Assembly (NCBI GenBank): GCA_902984215.1
Contig: CADWAF010001546.1
Location: 1 to 27,386 of the forward strand
Source: Willaertia magna
Lineage: Eukaryota; Heterolobosea; Eutetramitea; Acrasida; Naegleriidae
Direction of reading: 5' to 3'
Length of the DNA: 27,386 nucleotides
In this document: positions 18,783 through 27,386 of the stretch, in pieces
How positions within the stretch are numbered: position 1 is the first letter of the stretch
Layout of the letters: each line of letters begins with the position of its first letter
Made by a program: the position numbers and the translations under genes
Notes under the pieces: model-generated
Database searches by the model: none
The model's input: the letters and a program-made list of their open reading frames with translations, nothing else
What the model was told of the DNA's origin: nothing

Positions 18783-19116
18783 TCCACAAATTAAATAATT
18801 ATCTTTTTATTTTTTTCAACAAAACTTTACTGAAATTTACCCTGAATTTCAAGTCCGGGCAGTTTCGCTCTTGTTACTTCTTTCAGTTTTGATTTAAGTG
18901 ACATTAAAATTGCCAATTAATTGCTAAAACTTTATGGATCTAGTTACTAGCTAGTTAAAGATGTGTTTTAATAACACGCAGCACTTTCAATAACATGTGT
19001 CCTTCAACCACAGACCTAACCTTCTGTTAGTTTTTTCTTTTTGGCAAAATTTACAGTTCATTTAATTCAATCCACAAGGATGATGGAATTGCGTGATTTG
19101 AGAAAAAATAAAAAAA
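18783..19116. promoter_or_regulatory. Divergent intergenic region, ferrochelatase / HscB
   Basis: 334 bp separate two divergently transcribed genes for mitochondrial iron-dependent processes, so both promoters are expected here. A G+C-richer patch lies at about 18853-18880 (GTCCGGGCAGTTTCGCTC). An A-rich leader immediately precedes the HscB ATG. No specific transcription-factor site could be recognised. Confidence 0.35.
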
Positions 19117-20091
19117 ATGAAAAAACTGAGTATCACCACTTTTAAGCCTAAATTTCTGAGAACTAACAAAAGTTGTTTTTCTATTAAAACAGTGTTTAAT
19201 AATAATTACAATAATAAAAATGATAAAATACGAACACTAACTAATAATAATAATAATAAATCCTTTCATCAATTACTAACTTGTTTTAAACATACACATC
19301 ATCATCATGAAATGAATGAACAACAACACTTTAATTGTAATATTTGTCCAGAAAATGACATTTGTCCATCAACATCAAATAATTCATTAGAAAATCATCA
19401 ATGTTGGAATTGTGATAGTAATGTTCGTTGTAATGTATTATTTTGTCAACATTGTAAAAAAATACAACCACCTGATTTAAATGAAGAATTAGATTATTTT
19501 ACATTATTAGATTTACCTAAAGAGTTTACAATAAATAATAAACAATTACATCATAATTTTAAAGAATTACAAAAAATATTACATCCAGATAAATTTGCAA
19601 CAAAAACAGAACAAGAAAAGAAAATATCTAGATTACAATCATCTATTGTAAATAAAGCATATGAAACTTTAAGAAATGTTAAATTTAGAGCTGAATATTT
19701 ATTAAAATTAAAAGAAATGGAAAAGTATGAAATTAAATGTCAAAATAATGAAAATTATCATTTAAATTTAAATGATGTTAAATTAGATCCTGAATTTTTA
19801 ATGGAAGTATTAGAAGTTAATGAAACAATTAATGAAAATGAATTAGATAAAGAAGAATTATTAGATTTTCAATTAGAATTTCAAGAAAAGAAGAGATTAT
19901 TAGTTAAAGATTTAGAAAAGAATTTTAATCAATTAAATAAAGAAGTTAATGATGATGATGTATTTCAAAAGATTAGATTAAATATTGCTGAATTAAATTA
20001 TATTGATAGAACATTACATTTAATTGATAGTAAAATTAGTAGATTAGAAGCAAAGAAATTACAACAACAATTAGAACAACAACAACAATAA
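19117..20091 (+). CDS. HscB/HSC20-type J-domain co-chaperone for Fe-S cluster assembly
   Basis: A 324-aa protein. The family delivers the ISCU scaffold to mitochondrial Hsp70 and stimulates its ATPase during Fe-S cluster transfer. The N-terminus is basic and Ser/Thr-rich (MKKLSITTFKPKFLRTNKSC), consistent with mitochondrial import. A zinc-binding motif CWNCD...FCQHC (C96, C99, C110, C113) matches the tetracysteine module of animal HSC20. The J-domain (about 126-195) contains HPD at 156-158. The C-terminal helical ISCU-binding domain spans about 220-315 (DPEFLMEVLEVNE, the diagnostic segment). Extra cysteines (C74, C77, C83) precede the zinc module. The poly-Gln end is low complexity. The 3' end is 24 bp from the convergent RING gene. 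Confidence 0.93.
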   Translation: MKKLSITTFKPKFLRTNKSCFSIKTVFNNNYNNKNDKIRTLTNNNNNKSFHQLLTCFKHTHHHHEMNEQQHFNCNICPENDICPSTSNNSLENHQCWNCDSNVRCNVLFCQHCKKIQPPDLNEELDYFTLLDLPKEFTINNKQLHHNFKELQKILHPDKFATKTEQEKKISRLQSSIVNKAYETLRNVKFRAEYLLKLKEMEKYEIKCQNNENYHLNLNDVKLDPEFLMEVLEVNETINENELDKEELLDFQLEFQEKKRLLVKDLEKNFNQLNKEVNDDDVFQKIRLNIAELNYIDRTLHLIDSKISRLEAKKLQQQLEQQQQ

Positions 20092-20115
20092 ATGTTTAAT
20101 TATATTATAATAATT

Positions 20116-21594
20116 TTATTCATCTTCTTCAAATAAAGTAGAAGGTAAATAATGACATTTTCTTCTTAAATTTAAATTCTTTTTTAATAATTGAATTAAT
20201 TTATATTCTTCTTTCTTTCCCAATTCATATCCTATTTGATGATATCTATCTATAGATCTATTATTATTGTAATTAAAAGGTTTACAATAATTCTTTCTAC
20301 TTTTATAATACTCAAAATATTCAATAAATTGTCTACAAATTGGACAATTTTGAAATTCACTATTTGGTAATCTTTTCGTTTCCAATTCAAAAAACTCTTC
20401 TCCTTCAGTAAATTTATTTACAAAACTATCTTCATAATCTTCTTGTGTAATAATGTCAGAACTAGTAGTATTTAAAGAAGTAGAACAAGAAGAAATACAT
20501 TCTTCACAAATACAAATATGACAACAAGGAATACAACGATAGGTAGGTAATGTATTTGTTTGACAAATCACACACATTTCACTCATCAAATTATCTTCTA
20601 CATTATTATCTAACATTGCTATTCTACTACTATTATTAGATAATATTCTCTCATTATATTTCTCTAAATGTAAATCAACCTTCTCCATTTCATTCTCTAA
20701 AATATCTTTATAATTTAATAATTGAAATTTATTCATTCCATTTAAATTTCTTTCTAAAATAGAATGTACAGAAGGTACAGAAAATATTAAAGTCAAAACA
20801 GGTATATTATTATTTCTATTATTATTATCAAATAAATTAAAGTTGTTATTGCCATAAAATAAAATTAAAATTAATTTTCTAATTCTTTCCATTGGATGCC
20901 AAGTGTAAGATTGATAAATATTTGGTACATTTTGTATATTTATAAAAATACTTTTAAATTTAATTAAATAAAATAAATTAAATATTAATCCAAATAAAAC
21001 ATTTAATAATAAATAAATAAATGCTACTTTCCCAATAAAATCATTAAAATAATATCCTCTTTTTAAAATACAATATAAAATATAATCATCACTTCTAAAT
21101 AAAAATATAATTATAATTGTTTTAATTATTGATTGAAAATGATTAGTTATATATAATGTTAAATAACTAAAAAAAGGTATTGTAAATAAATAAAAATGTG
21201 AATGATTGTCATAAAAATTTAAATATTCATTTAAAGTTCTTTTTAAAGTTAAAGTTTTAATTATTGGTTCATGAATTTTAAAACATCTTTCTAAAAAAGA
21301 ATAATTTTGTATTTCTGGTGTAATATATTGTAAATATAATGTTATTATAAATAATGAAAATAAATTATAAATTATTGGATTAATTATTAATTGTTGTTGT
21401 TGATTATTAAAAGTTGATGGAATAGTTTGTTGATTATTGTCCGGTTGTTGTTGTGTTTGTTGTCGTTGTTCAAAACTTTCGCGACGGAAGGCATGTTGGT
21501 GGTCTTGTAGGAATTGTGAAAGCTCTTCATATTCAGATGGTGGTTGTTGTAATTGTTCATCCATTGAATTAAGGAGATGATTTATGAATGACAT
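20116..21594 (-). CDS. Multi-pass membrane protein with C-terminal RING finger (probable E3 ubiquitin ligase)
   Basis: A 492-aa protein. A Gln/Asn-rich N-terminus (about 1-70) is followed by several hydrophobic segments (about 72-92, 132-150, 153-167, 187-212). A region rich in Asn leads to the RING: CVICQ at 341, IPCCHICICEEC (355-366) and CPICRQFI (417-424). This pattern, with PCxHxCxCxxC, is like the RING-HC of MUL1/MAPL-type ligases. The stretch between the third and fourth cysteine pairs is about 50 residues, much longer than usual, and acidic. It probably transfers ubiquitin at an internal membrane. Which membrane, and which substrates, cannot be told. Similarity to MUL1 outside the RING is not visible. 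Confidence 0.8.
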   Translation of the reverse strand: MSFINHLLNSMDEQLQQPPSEYEELSQFLQDHQHAFRRESFEQRQQTQQQPDNNQQTIPSTFNNQQQQLIINPIIYNLFSLFIITLYLQYITPEIQNYSFLERCFKIHEPIIKTLTLKRTLNEYLNFYDNHSHFYLFTIPFFSYLTLYITNHFQSIIKTIIIIFLFRSDDYILYCILKRGYYFNDFIGKVAFIYLLLNVLFGLIFNLFYLIKFKSIFINIQNVPNIYQSYTWHPMERIRKLILILFYGNNNFNLFDNNNRNNNIPVLTLIFSVPSVHSILERNLNGMNKFQLLNYKDILENEMEKVDLHLEKYNERILSNNSSRIAMLDNNVEDNLMSEMCVICQTNTLPTYRCIPCCHICICEECISSCSTSLNTTSSDIITQEDYEDSFVNKFTEGEEFFELETKRLPNSEFQNCPICRQFIEYFEYYKSRKNYCKPFNYNNNRSIDRYHQIGYELGKKEEYKLIQLLKKNLNLRRKCHYLPSTLFEEDE

Positions 21595-22110
21595 TTTTTT
21601 TTAATTTTTTTTTTAAAGTTTTTTTTTTAATGTTAAAAATAATTGCGCCAAAAAGATTACGTCAATTCGACTAATGTAGCTTAGTAAATAGTATTAATTA
21701 TATACAATATTAAAGATGATCACAGCAAAAATCAATTTCTGTTCTTAAAAAGGGTTAATTTGTATTGATTGCAATCTTATATCAAAATTTAAAGGGTGAC
21801 GTTTCCAGTCATTGTCTTTTTAATTCTTTTGTTCTTCTAACAAGAAGATGGTATTTTTGGGTGCAACTATTAATTTAATGATTTCGTTTAAAACACCTAC
21901 TACTAGGTGTTAAAAGGAATTATTCACGCACTGACCAGTATGCAGAACAAAAAACAAGAAGGGAAATTCAAGACATAATTGCAATAAGGGGAACCACTGT
22001 TTTCGATTTAGATTTAGCATAATATTAAAGAAGGGAGGTACCCCATTTTTTCTGGTCATTATCTCCCACAACATGTCAAATGTCGATTCCAGAAAATTCA
22101 AAAAAAACGA
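21595..22110. promoter_or_regulatory. Divergent intergenic region, RING protein / RGS receptor
   Basis: 516 bp between divergent genes. The part next to the RING start is a long T-rich tract (21591-21632). A possible short spliced frame lies at 21848-22022 and is listed separately. No RNA gene or known regulatory site is recognised. Confidence 0.3.
21848..22022 (+). CDS. Possible very small gene, doubtful
   Basis: ATG at 21848 opens MVFLGATINLMIS. A second frame downstream reads NYSRTDQYAEQKTRREIQDI and ends FDLDLA at a TAA (22020-22022). They join in frame only if 31 nt (GTTTAAAA...TTAAAAG, about 21886-21916) are removed, shorter than any clear intron here. The second part looks protein-like (charged, no low complexity). 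It may instead be 5' leader of the RGS receptor gene or chance. Confidence 0.2.
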
Positions 22111-24831
22111 ATGCAACACACCTCCCTTGGTACAACATCAGGTGCCAATAATAACAATATGGCTAGACAAAGTACGACATCCTCACAAGCAGGTTTCCTT
22201 GGTTTTATATCATCTCAAGATGCCGATGATGATATGTTTGACTTTGCTATTAGTGATATAGACAAACATAAAAAACCAATTGATAAACCTCCAAAACAAA
22301 GTAATTGTTTCATAACACTTTGTTCTTCATTACGTTTTAAAACTATTTCAGTTTTACTTTTAATGTTCTTATTATTAATGGCAATTTGTTTAGCAATTTT
22401 AGTTGCTTCATTTATAGTCAGTTTCTCAAATATTGAAGTACAATCCGCAGAAGATGGTTCTAGAAGAGTTACTAGAGCATTGTTTGATGATTTTAATAGT
22501 TTAGCTACTAAACTTTTTGAGTGGGCTGTAAGTTATTGATTTTTATTAATTTAAATGATTTTTATATTTATTACTACCCTATATTTATTATTATAATTCA
22601 TCTATAATATCATTATCTCTGTTATTATCGTAACTTTCCTTCTCCTTTCTTCTTCCTCTTTCAAACAATACTATATTCCCCGAAAAAACCTTCTCACCAA
22701 AAATGCCCAATTTTGAAATCCATAGGTCTGGGATACAACTGCTGATCTTCTCATTAACAATGATCCTGCTGCGATAGATGCATTCTTTGCGGATAACTTG
22801 GATTGTGACTATTTACAAGTTACTAGAATAAATTATGCAATAATGTATCATTTAAATGGATCTTTCATTAAAGGAGTTGCTTGTTATCGTGGACAACCTA
22901 TTCAAAACATTCCCGAAGAATTATTGGAATTAAAATCAGATAGTATTTTACTTCAAGGAATGACTGTGCCTAACACTAAAAAGGTTGGACTTTTAATTCC
23001 TAAACAACCTTTATCAGAGTTAGGTGTTGATACTGTAATACCCGAATCATGGAAGAATATTTTACTAACTGCATCAATGCCTATAACCCCAAACTCTTTA
23101 TCTGAAAGTTATGGAGTTTTTGTTTTTGGTAAATATGAAAATTGGGATTTAGTCAATGATATTGCCTCAAGAACTCAATTATGTCTTACTATGTATAATT
23201 TAGATAACTCAAGTGATACTTCCTTATTATTGCAATCCCTTAAAGAATCATCTTCGTCATCTATTTCAGAGGTATTGACTGGTGCACCTGCCACTATAAT
23301 TAACGGATTAACTTCAGTCTCTAATTGGGTAAACGATAGAGCATTTAAGGTTTCAGTGCTTGATGGTTCTTCAAAATCCATGCAATATTCTCGTCAATGT
23401 TGGGTAGATCCTTCTAATAATTCTTCTTCTGCTACAACTGGTGAAAGAATGGCTGCTTATCAAATGTTTAATGATTTAAATGGATCCAAAGGTATTGTAC
23501 TAAGAACAGATATTAGTAGAAGTGTTTATCAATTAGGTATTACCTCTTTCCTTATTACATGGGGTGTAATGACTGCAGCAGTTATTGTTTTATCCATTAC
23601 AATTGTTGTTTTCATTGAGGCGTTTGTTTTGAGACGTGTGATTAAATTAACTGGATCAGTCAACTCAATTACCACAAATAATGATGTAACTCAACGTGTT
23701 CCAAAGATGGGATTGGATGAAGTTGGTATTTTAGCAAAGAATGTGAATAGAATGTTACATCAATTAGAATTATCTCAACAAAAAATTGAAAAAGAAAATA
23801 TTTTAATGCAACAATTATTAGAAAAAACATCATTAGAAGAACAAAAATCTAGAATGGTGATGAATGCTATTAATGATTTCATTGTCACTGTAGAATGTAG
23901 TTCAGGACTATTAATTAATATTAACTCTGCATTTGAATCTAATATCTTAAAGAGAGGAAGAAATAAACTTTCTAGAGCATTCTCCACTGCACAATTAGAT
24001 AATAAGACTGAAACAGTCAAAGTAGCAGGAGACAGAAATTCCACTCAAAGCCAAAATCCTCAAGCATTCTATCAAACTCAATGCCTAGATGAATACTATA
24101 AGGATGTTCCTTTAGAAGATTTAAAGAATAAACTGGAGGAATTGTGTTTAGGTGGTCAAAAGGCAAGTTGGGAAACTACATTAACCTCTGGATTTGGTAT
24201 TAAAGTCCCTGTTAGTGTTAGTGCAAGTAAAGTCAGAATGATTATAAGAGAAGGTACTATTGGAGATGCTTATGTTATTGTAGCCAAGAACTTAAGTGAA
24301 CAATTAGAGTTAAAACAAACACTTAAACAACAGCAACAACAATTATCAGAAATGAAAACAAATGCAGAATTTGATAGAGTTATGAAAGATCCAATACTTA
24401 GACTTAAATTTGCTGGATTTTGTAAAAAAGAACGTTCAGAAGAGAATTTCTTATTCTTAGAATACGTTGAGAAATATAGAAGTTTATCTAAAACTCATGA
24501 ACGTTCTCAAAAACAAAGAGAAATTATAGATCTTTTCCTTAAAGAAGATTGTGAAATGCCATTGAACGTTGCTGCCAAAGACGCGGAGATTGAAGTAAAG
24601 AAGATTATGAATGGATTTGGACAGATAGATTTATTTGATAAACTTGAAGGTATAGTTAAGGCAATGATGTCAAGAGATACTTTCAATCGTTTCATGATAC
24701 AATTACCAACCATGGAAATAGCAGTAAATCCAACAACATCTGATACACATAGGTCTTCATTGGATAGTTCTAAATCAAGTACAAACAAATCTACTACTTC
24801 AGCAACGGCCTCCACAATGAGCAAACATTAA
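22111..24831 (+). CDS. Two-TM sensor receptor with CHASE4-like, HAMP and RGS domains
   Basis: Exons 22111-22527 and 22726-24831 (198-nt intron, GTAAGT...CATAG, phase 0) give 840 aa. A cytosolic N-terminus (1-77) leads to TM1 (about 78-104). An extracellular domain (about 105-405) contains FEWAVWDTTADLLIN and INYAIMYHLNGSFIKG, resembling CHASE4 sensors of bacterial histidine kinases. TM2 (about 409-437) is followed by a HAMP domain (about 439-488: TGSVNSITTNNDVTQRVPKM, LDEVGILAKNVNRML) and a short coiled coil. A PAS-like region (about 512-670: NDFIVTVECSSGLLININSA) precedes a C-terminal RGS domain (about 684-800: FDRVMKDPILRLKFAGFCKK, EENFLFLEYVEKYR, FNRFMIQL). No kinase domain is present. It probably turns an outside signal into faster GTP hydrolysis on a G-alpha subunit. 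HAMP and RGS are strong; CHASE4 and PAS are weaker. Confidence 0.85.
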
Positions 24832-25005
24832 CTTCTAGGTTATTCCATCAATTTTCATCCCTCTAATGTAAATGTAACATAACTCCATAAACACTATTAT
24901 TATTGTATCAGATTCTTTAAATATTTGGTTGACCGACAGATATTGAAGCTTTCACTTTCGCAATTAATTATCCAAGATCTAAAGGTGACATTAGAAAAAA
25001 ACAAA

Positions 25006-26899
25006 ATGAAAACAACAATTGTTCTTCTAGGAATATCACTGATTATCTGTATTCTATCCATTGTGACAATCTGTTCCTCTATTCCATTAAAATCTATTAC
25101 TTCACAAGATGAAACTTTAGTAAAAGCACCAATAGGAACGTATAGAGGATTGATCACAACATTCAACGATCAAATTTTGCATTTAACAGCAACTGCAAGA
25201 GCTTTCCTTGGTGTAAGATATGCCAAACTTCCAAAACGTTGGAAACCAACAGAACCAATAGATCCTTTCCAAACAGTTTATAACGCAACAAACTTTCAAC
25301 CAGGATGTCCTCAACGATGTGAATTACCTCCACATACAGTATGTATTCGTAATATACTATTTCAACAATATTTAAATAATTATATTAAAAGTGTCCTGAA
25401 CAACAAAGTGAAGATTGTCTATTTTTAAATATTTATACTCCAAGAGTTGCAAACTCACCACAAAACGTAAAAAAATCGGGAACTGGTTTTCCAATTTTAT
25501 TATTTTTCCCAGGTAAGTCAACCCAATTTAATATTTTACTTAATATTTTACAAACAAATTAAAACATAAACCAGGTGGCCATTTCGAACAAGGAACCCCT
25601 GGTTGTCCACTATACGACAGTACCTATATTGCCAATCAAACAAATGTCATTGTTGTTGTAGCAGCTTATAGATTAGGGAGTTTAGGTTGGTTAGCAAATG
25701 AAAAGGCTGGAATTACAGGTAATTATGGTTTAATGGATCAATTAGAAGTAATGAAATGGATTCAAATGAATATTGAGGCATTTGGTGGAGATCCTTCAAA
25801 AGTCACAATCGCTGGTCAATCCGCTGGAGCCACTTCCGTTTCAGCTTGGTTAATTAGTCCAAAAAGTAAAGGACTTTTCCATCAAGCAATTATTGAATCG
25901 TAAGTTTTAACTATTTTGTGACAAGTTATTTAAAATAATAATAGTAATCCTGTAGTGTTACCAATGCGTTACTATCAAGATATGACAACTAACGTTGGTA
26001 TTGTATTTGCAAAATATTTAAAATGTAATGAAAATGATTATAATTGTATTGCAAGTAAACCAATTGAAGATATCTTAGATGCACAATATTACATTGACAA
26101 ATATACAAACTTTTCAATTCCATTAGAAACCTTTTTACCTTGGACTCCATGTGTAAATTCACCTGATGGATTAGTTCCATATCAATTATTTGAAGCAATG
26201 GAAAGAAATGCATTTCAAAAAGTGCCAGTTATCATTGGTTCAGTAAGTGAAGAAGCATTATTATTTATTTATATGGGAATGAAATCAATGATGAATACAG
26301 TTGAATATACTGCTTTATTATTTAAGATATTTGGTTTTGAAAATACATTACGTTTATTAGATTGGTATAAACCACAATTGATTGGTGATAAGAGACCAGA
26401 GTTATCTGTTTTGGGAACTGATTATATATTTATTTGTCCAACAAGAAAAATTGTTTTATCAAATTTAGCAAAACAATTTAGTTCTTTTGGTATTCCAGTT
26501 TATCATTATATATTTGACCATGTTTTAACATTTGATGCTTGGGGACCTACTTACACATATTGTGTTGGACATGTTTGTCATGGAGCTGAATTACCATTTG
26601 TTTTCCATTCAATTGGTATGTCAAATAATAGTAAAATGCCTGGAATGGTATTTAGTAAAGATGAAGAATTATTATCTAGAAATATTGTAAAATATTGGAC
26701 TAATTTTGTTAAATTTGGTAATCCTAATGGACAATTGAAAGATAATGCATTAACGGTTTGGCCAGTTTATACTGAACAAAGTCCAACTACTTTAATGTTA
26801 AGAACACCAAATTGTGATATTGTAAATGATTATAGACAAGAATATTGTAATGAATGGGATATCATTGGTTACAATCATGGATATGATTCTAAAAATTAA
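25006..26899 (+). CDS. Cholinesterase-like carboxylesterase (type B), secreted or membrane-anchored
   Basis: Four exons (25006-25338, 25392-25512, 25575-25899, 25945-26899; introns 53, 62 and 45 nt) give 577 aa, the usual family length. Residues 4-26 are a hydrophobic signal peptide or anchor. The alpha/beta-hydrolase shows RAFLGVRYAKLP, SEDCLFLNIYTP, FFPGGHFEQG (oxyanion-hole region), AAYRLGSLGWLA, NYGLMDQLEVMKWIQMNI and FGGDPSKVTIAGQSAGA. The likely triad is S234, E363 (GSVSEEALLF) and H472 (CHGAELPFVF). Spacings of 129 and 109 are close to those of acetylcholinesterase. The nucleophile elbow is GQSAG, not the more common GESAG. Splices restore HT/CPEQQSEDC, FPG/GHF and ES/NPVV. The substrate is unknown; a general ester hydrolase is most likely. 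Confidence 0.92.
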
Positions 26900-27247
26900 A
26901 TTTTATTTCAATAATTTTCATACTGTACCTTTTAATGGTATCTTCTTGTAATATTTTCTTCCAAATAATTTAATTAGCAATATTAACTTATAAAACTTGA
27001 ATAGCGAGAAGGGTCGACACAAAAAATCTATCGTTCGGGCTCTCTAAAAGTATTGTAATAAGTTGGAAATTATGTAACCATCAACCTAATTGTGAATGGT
27101 CTGGATTTAAAGCTAGAATTTATAAAACTAACCTACACACTGCCTGAAAGCAAGTTGCTGTCAACAATCAATCTTTAACTTTCAACTTATGGGTCAATAA
27201 AAATTTAAATGAAACAGATCATCTGCAGATGGGGTGTTAAGAAAAAA
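26900..27247. other. Intergenic region before right-edge F-box-like gene
   Basis: 348 bp with a G+C-richer patch at about 27003-27045 (GCGAGAAGGGTCGACAC, TCGTTCGGGCTCTC). I looked for tRNA arms and terminal sequences of the mobile element and found neither. It differs from the region upstream of the left-edge paralogue. Confidence 0.4.
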
Positions 27248-27386
27248 ATGCTAGAAAACTTACCAGCAGAGATTATTCATCACATTTGTTTACACTACTT
27301 ATCAATTCCTGATGGAACAAATGAAATGGAAAATTGTTTGGAAGGTAATAATGAATTAATTCAATTTTTTAATTTAAAATTAATTA
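27248..27386 (+). CDS. F-box-like protein, 5' end only (runs off right edge)
   Basis: ATG at 27248 after a run of A; 46 codons are visible. MLENLPAEIIHHICLHYL carries the F-box-like LPxEI...L pattern. The nucleotide sequence is nearly the same as the left-edge gene over its visible 106 bases, and the proteins differ only near residues 31 and 33. After that the frame continues ELIQFFNLKLI. It would act as a substrate adaptor of SCF ubiquitin ligases if it is a true F-box protein. Unlike its paralogue it has no mobile element immediately upstream. Confidence 0.6.
   Translation, partial: MLENLPAEIIHHICLHYLSIPDGTNEMENCLEGNNELIQFFNLKLI

Noticed and set aside
21910..22119. Minus-strand 69-codon open frame
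   Set aside because: No recognisable motif, overlaps the leader and start of the RGS receptor gene, and has no A-rich leader.
1..27386. CRISPR array, operon or bacterial origin for AsnA and ferrochelatase region
   Set aside because: No regularly spaced repeats, genes on mixed strands with spliceosomal introns in neighbours; the window is eukaryotic throughout.

Overview
The window is AT-rich protist DNA with intron-poor, tightly packed genes. Ten introns of 43-198 nt with GT..AG ends can be placed from reading-frame continuity, and an eleventh of 35 nt is possible. Asn/Gln/Ser/Thr runs are common and an A-rich leader precedes most start codons. Gene content (PLC-delta-like phospholipase, RasGEF, RGS receptor, mitochondrial HscB, ferrochelatase, bacterial-type AsnA) fits a free-living amoeboid eukaryote. 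A heterolobosean (Naegleria/Willaertia type) is my best guess and a dictyostelid is second. The species is inferred, not shown.

Left part (1-5056): the 5' end of an F-box-like gene runs off the left edge on the minus strand. Directly upstream of it lies a mobile-element cluster. A 496-bp short unit (131-626) and a 4.4-kb unit (626-5056) share the same left terminus (56 bp) and right terminus (121 bp) and abut in tandem. The long unit is a decayed DIRS-type retrotransposon on the minus strand, with gag-like, reverse transcriptase/RNase H and tyrosine recombinase regions broken by stops and frameshifts. The short unit carries a small cysteine-rich gene fragment on the plus strand.

Middle and right part (5347-26899): eleven host genes. 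In order they are PI-PLC (+), a C9orf85/DUF2039 zinc-ribbon protein (+), RasGEF (+), AsnA (-), a Gfo/Idh/MocA oxidoreductase (+), glutaminase with an EF-hand-like N-terminus (+), a small secreted peptide (-), membrane-anchored ferrochelatase (-), HscB (+), a multi-pass RING protein (-), a two-TM sensor-HAMP-RGS receptor (+) and a cholinesterase-like carboxylesterase (+). Counting the secreted peptide this makes twelve. At the right edge a second F-box-like gene starts, whose first 106 bases nearly match the left-edge gene, in opposite orientation.

Functional themes: signalling (PLC, RasGEF, RGS receptor), amide/ammonia metabolism (AsnA and glutaminase, separated by one gene), and mitochondrial iron use (ferrochelatase and HscB, divergent across 334 bp). 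The most unusual items are the histidine-kinase-style sensor fused to an RGS domain and the composite DIRS element with gene-fragment cargo.
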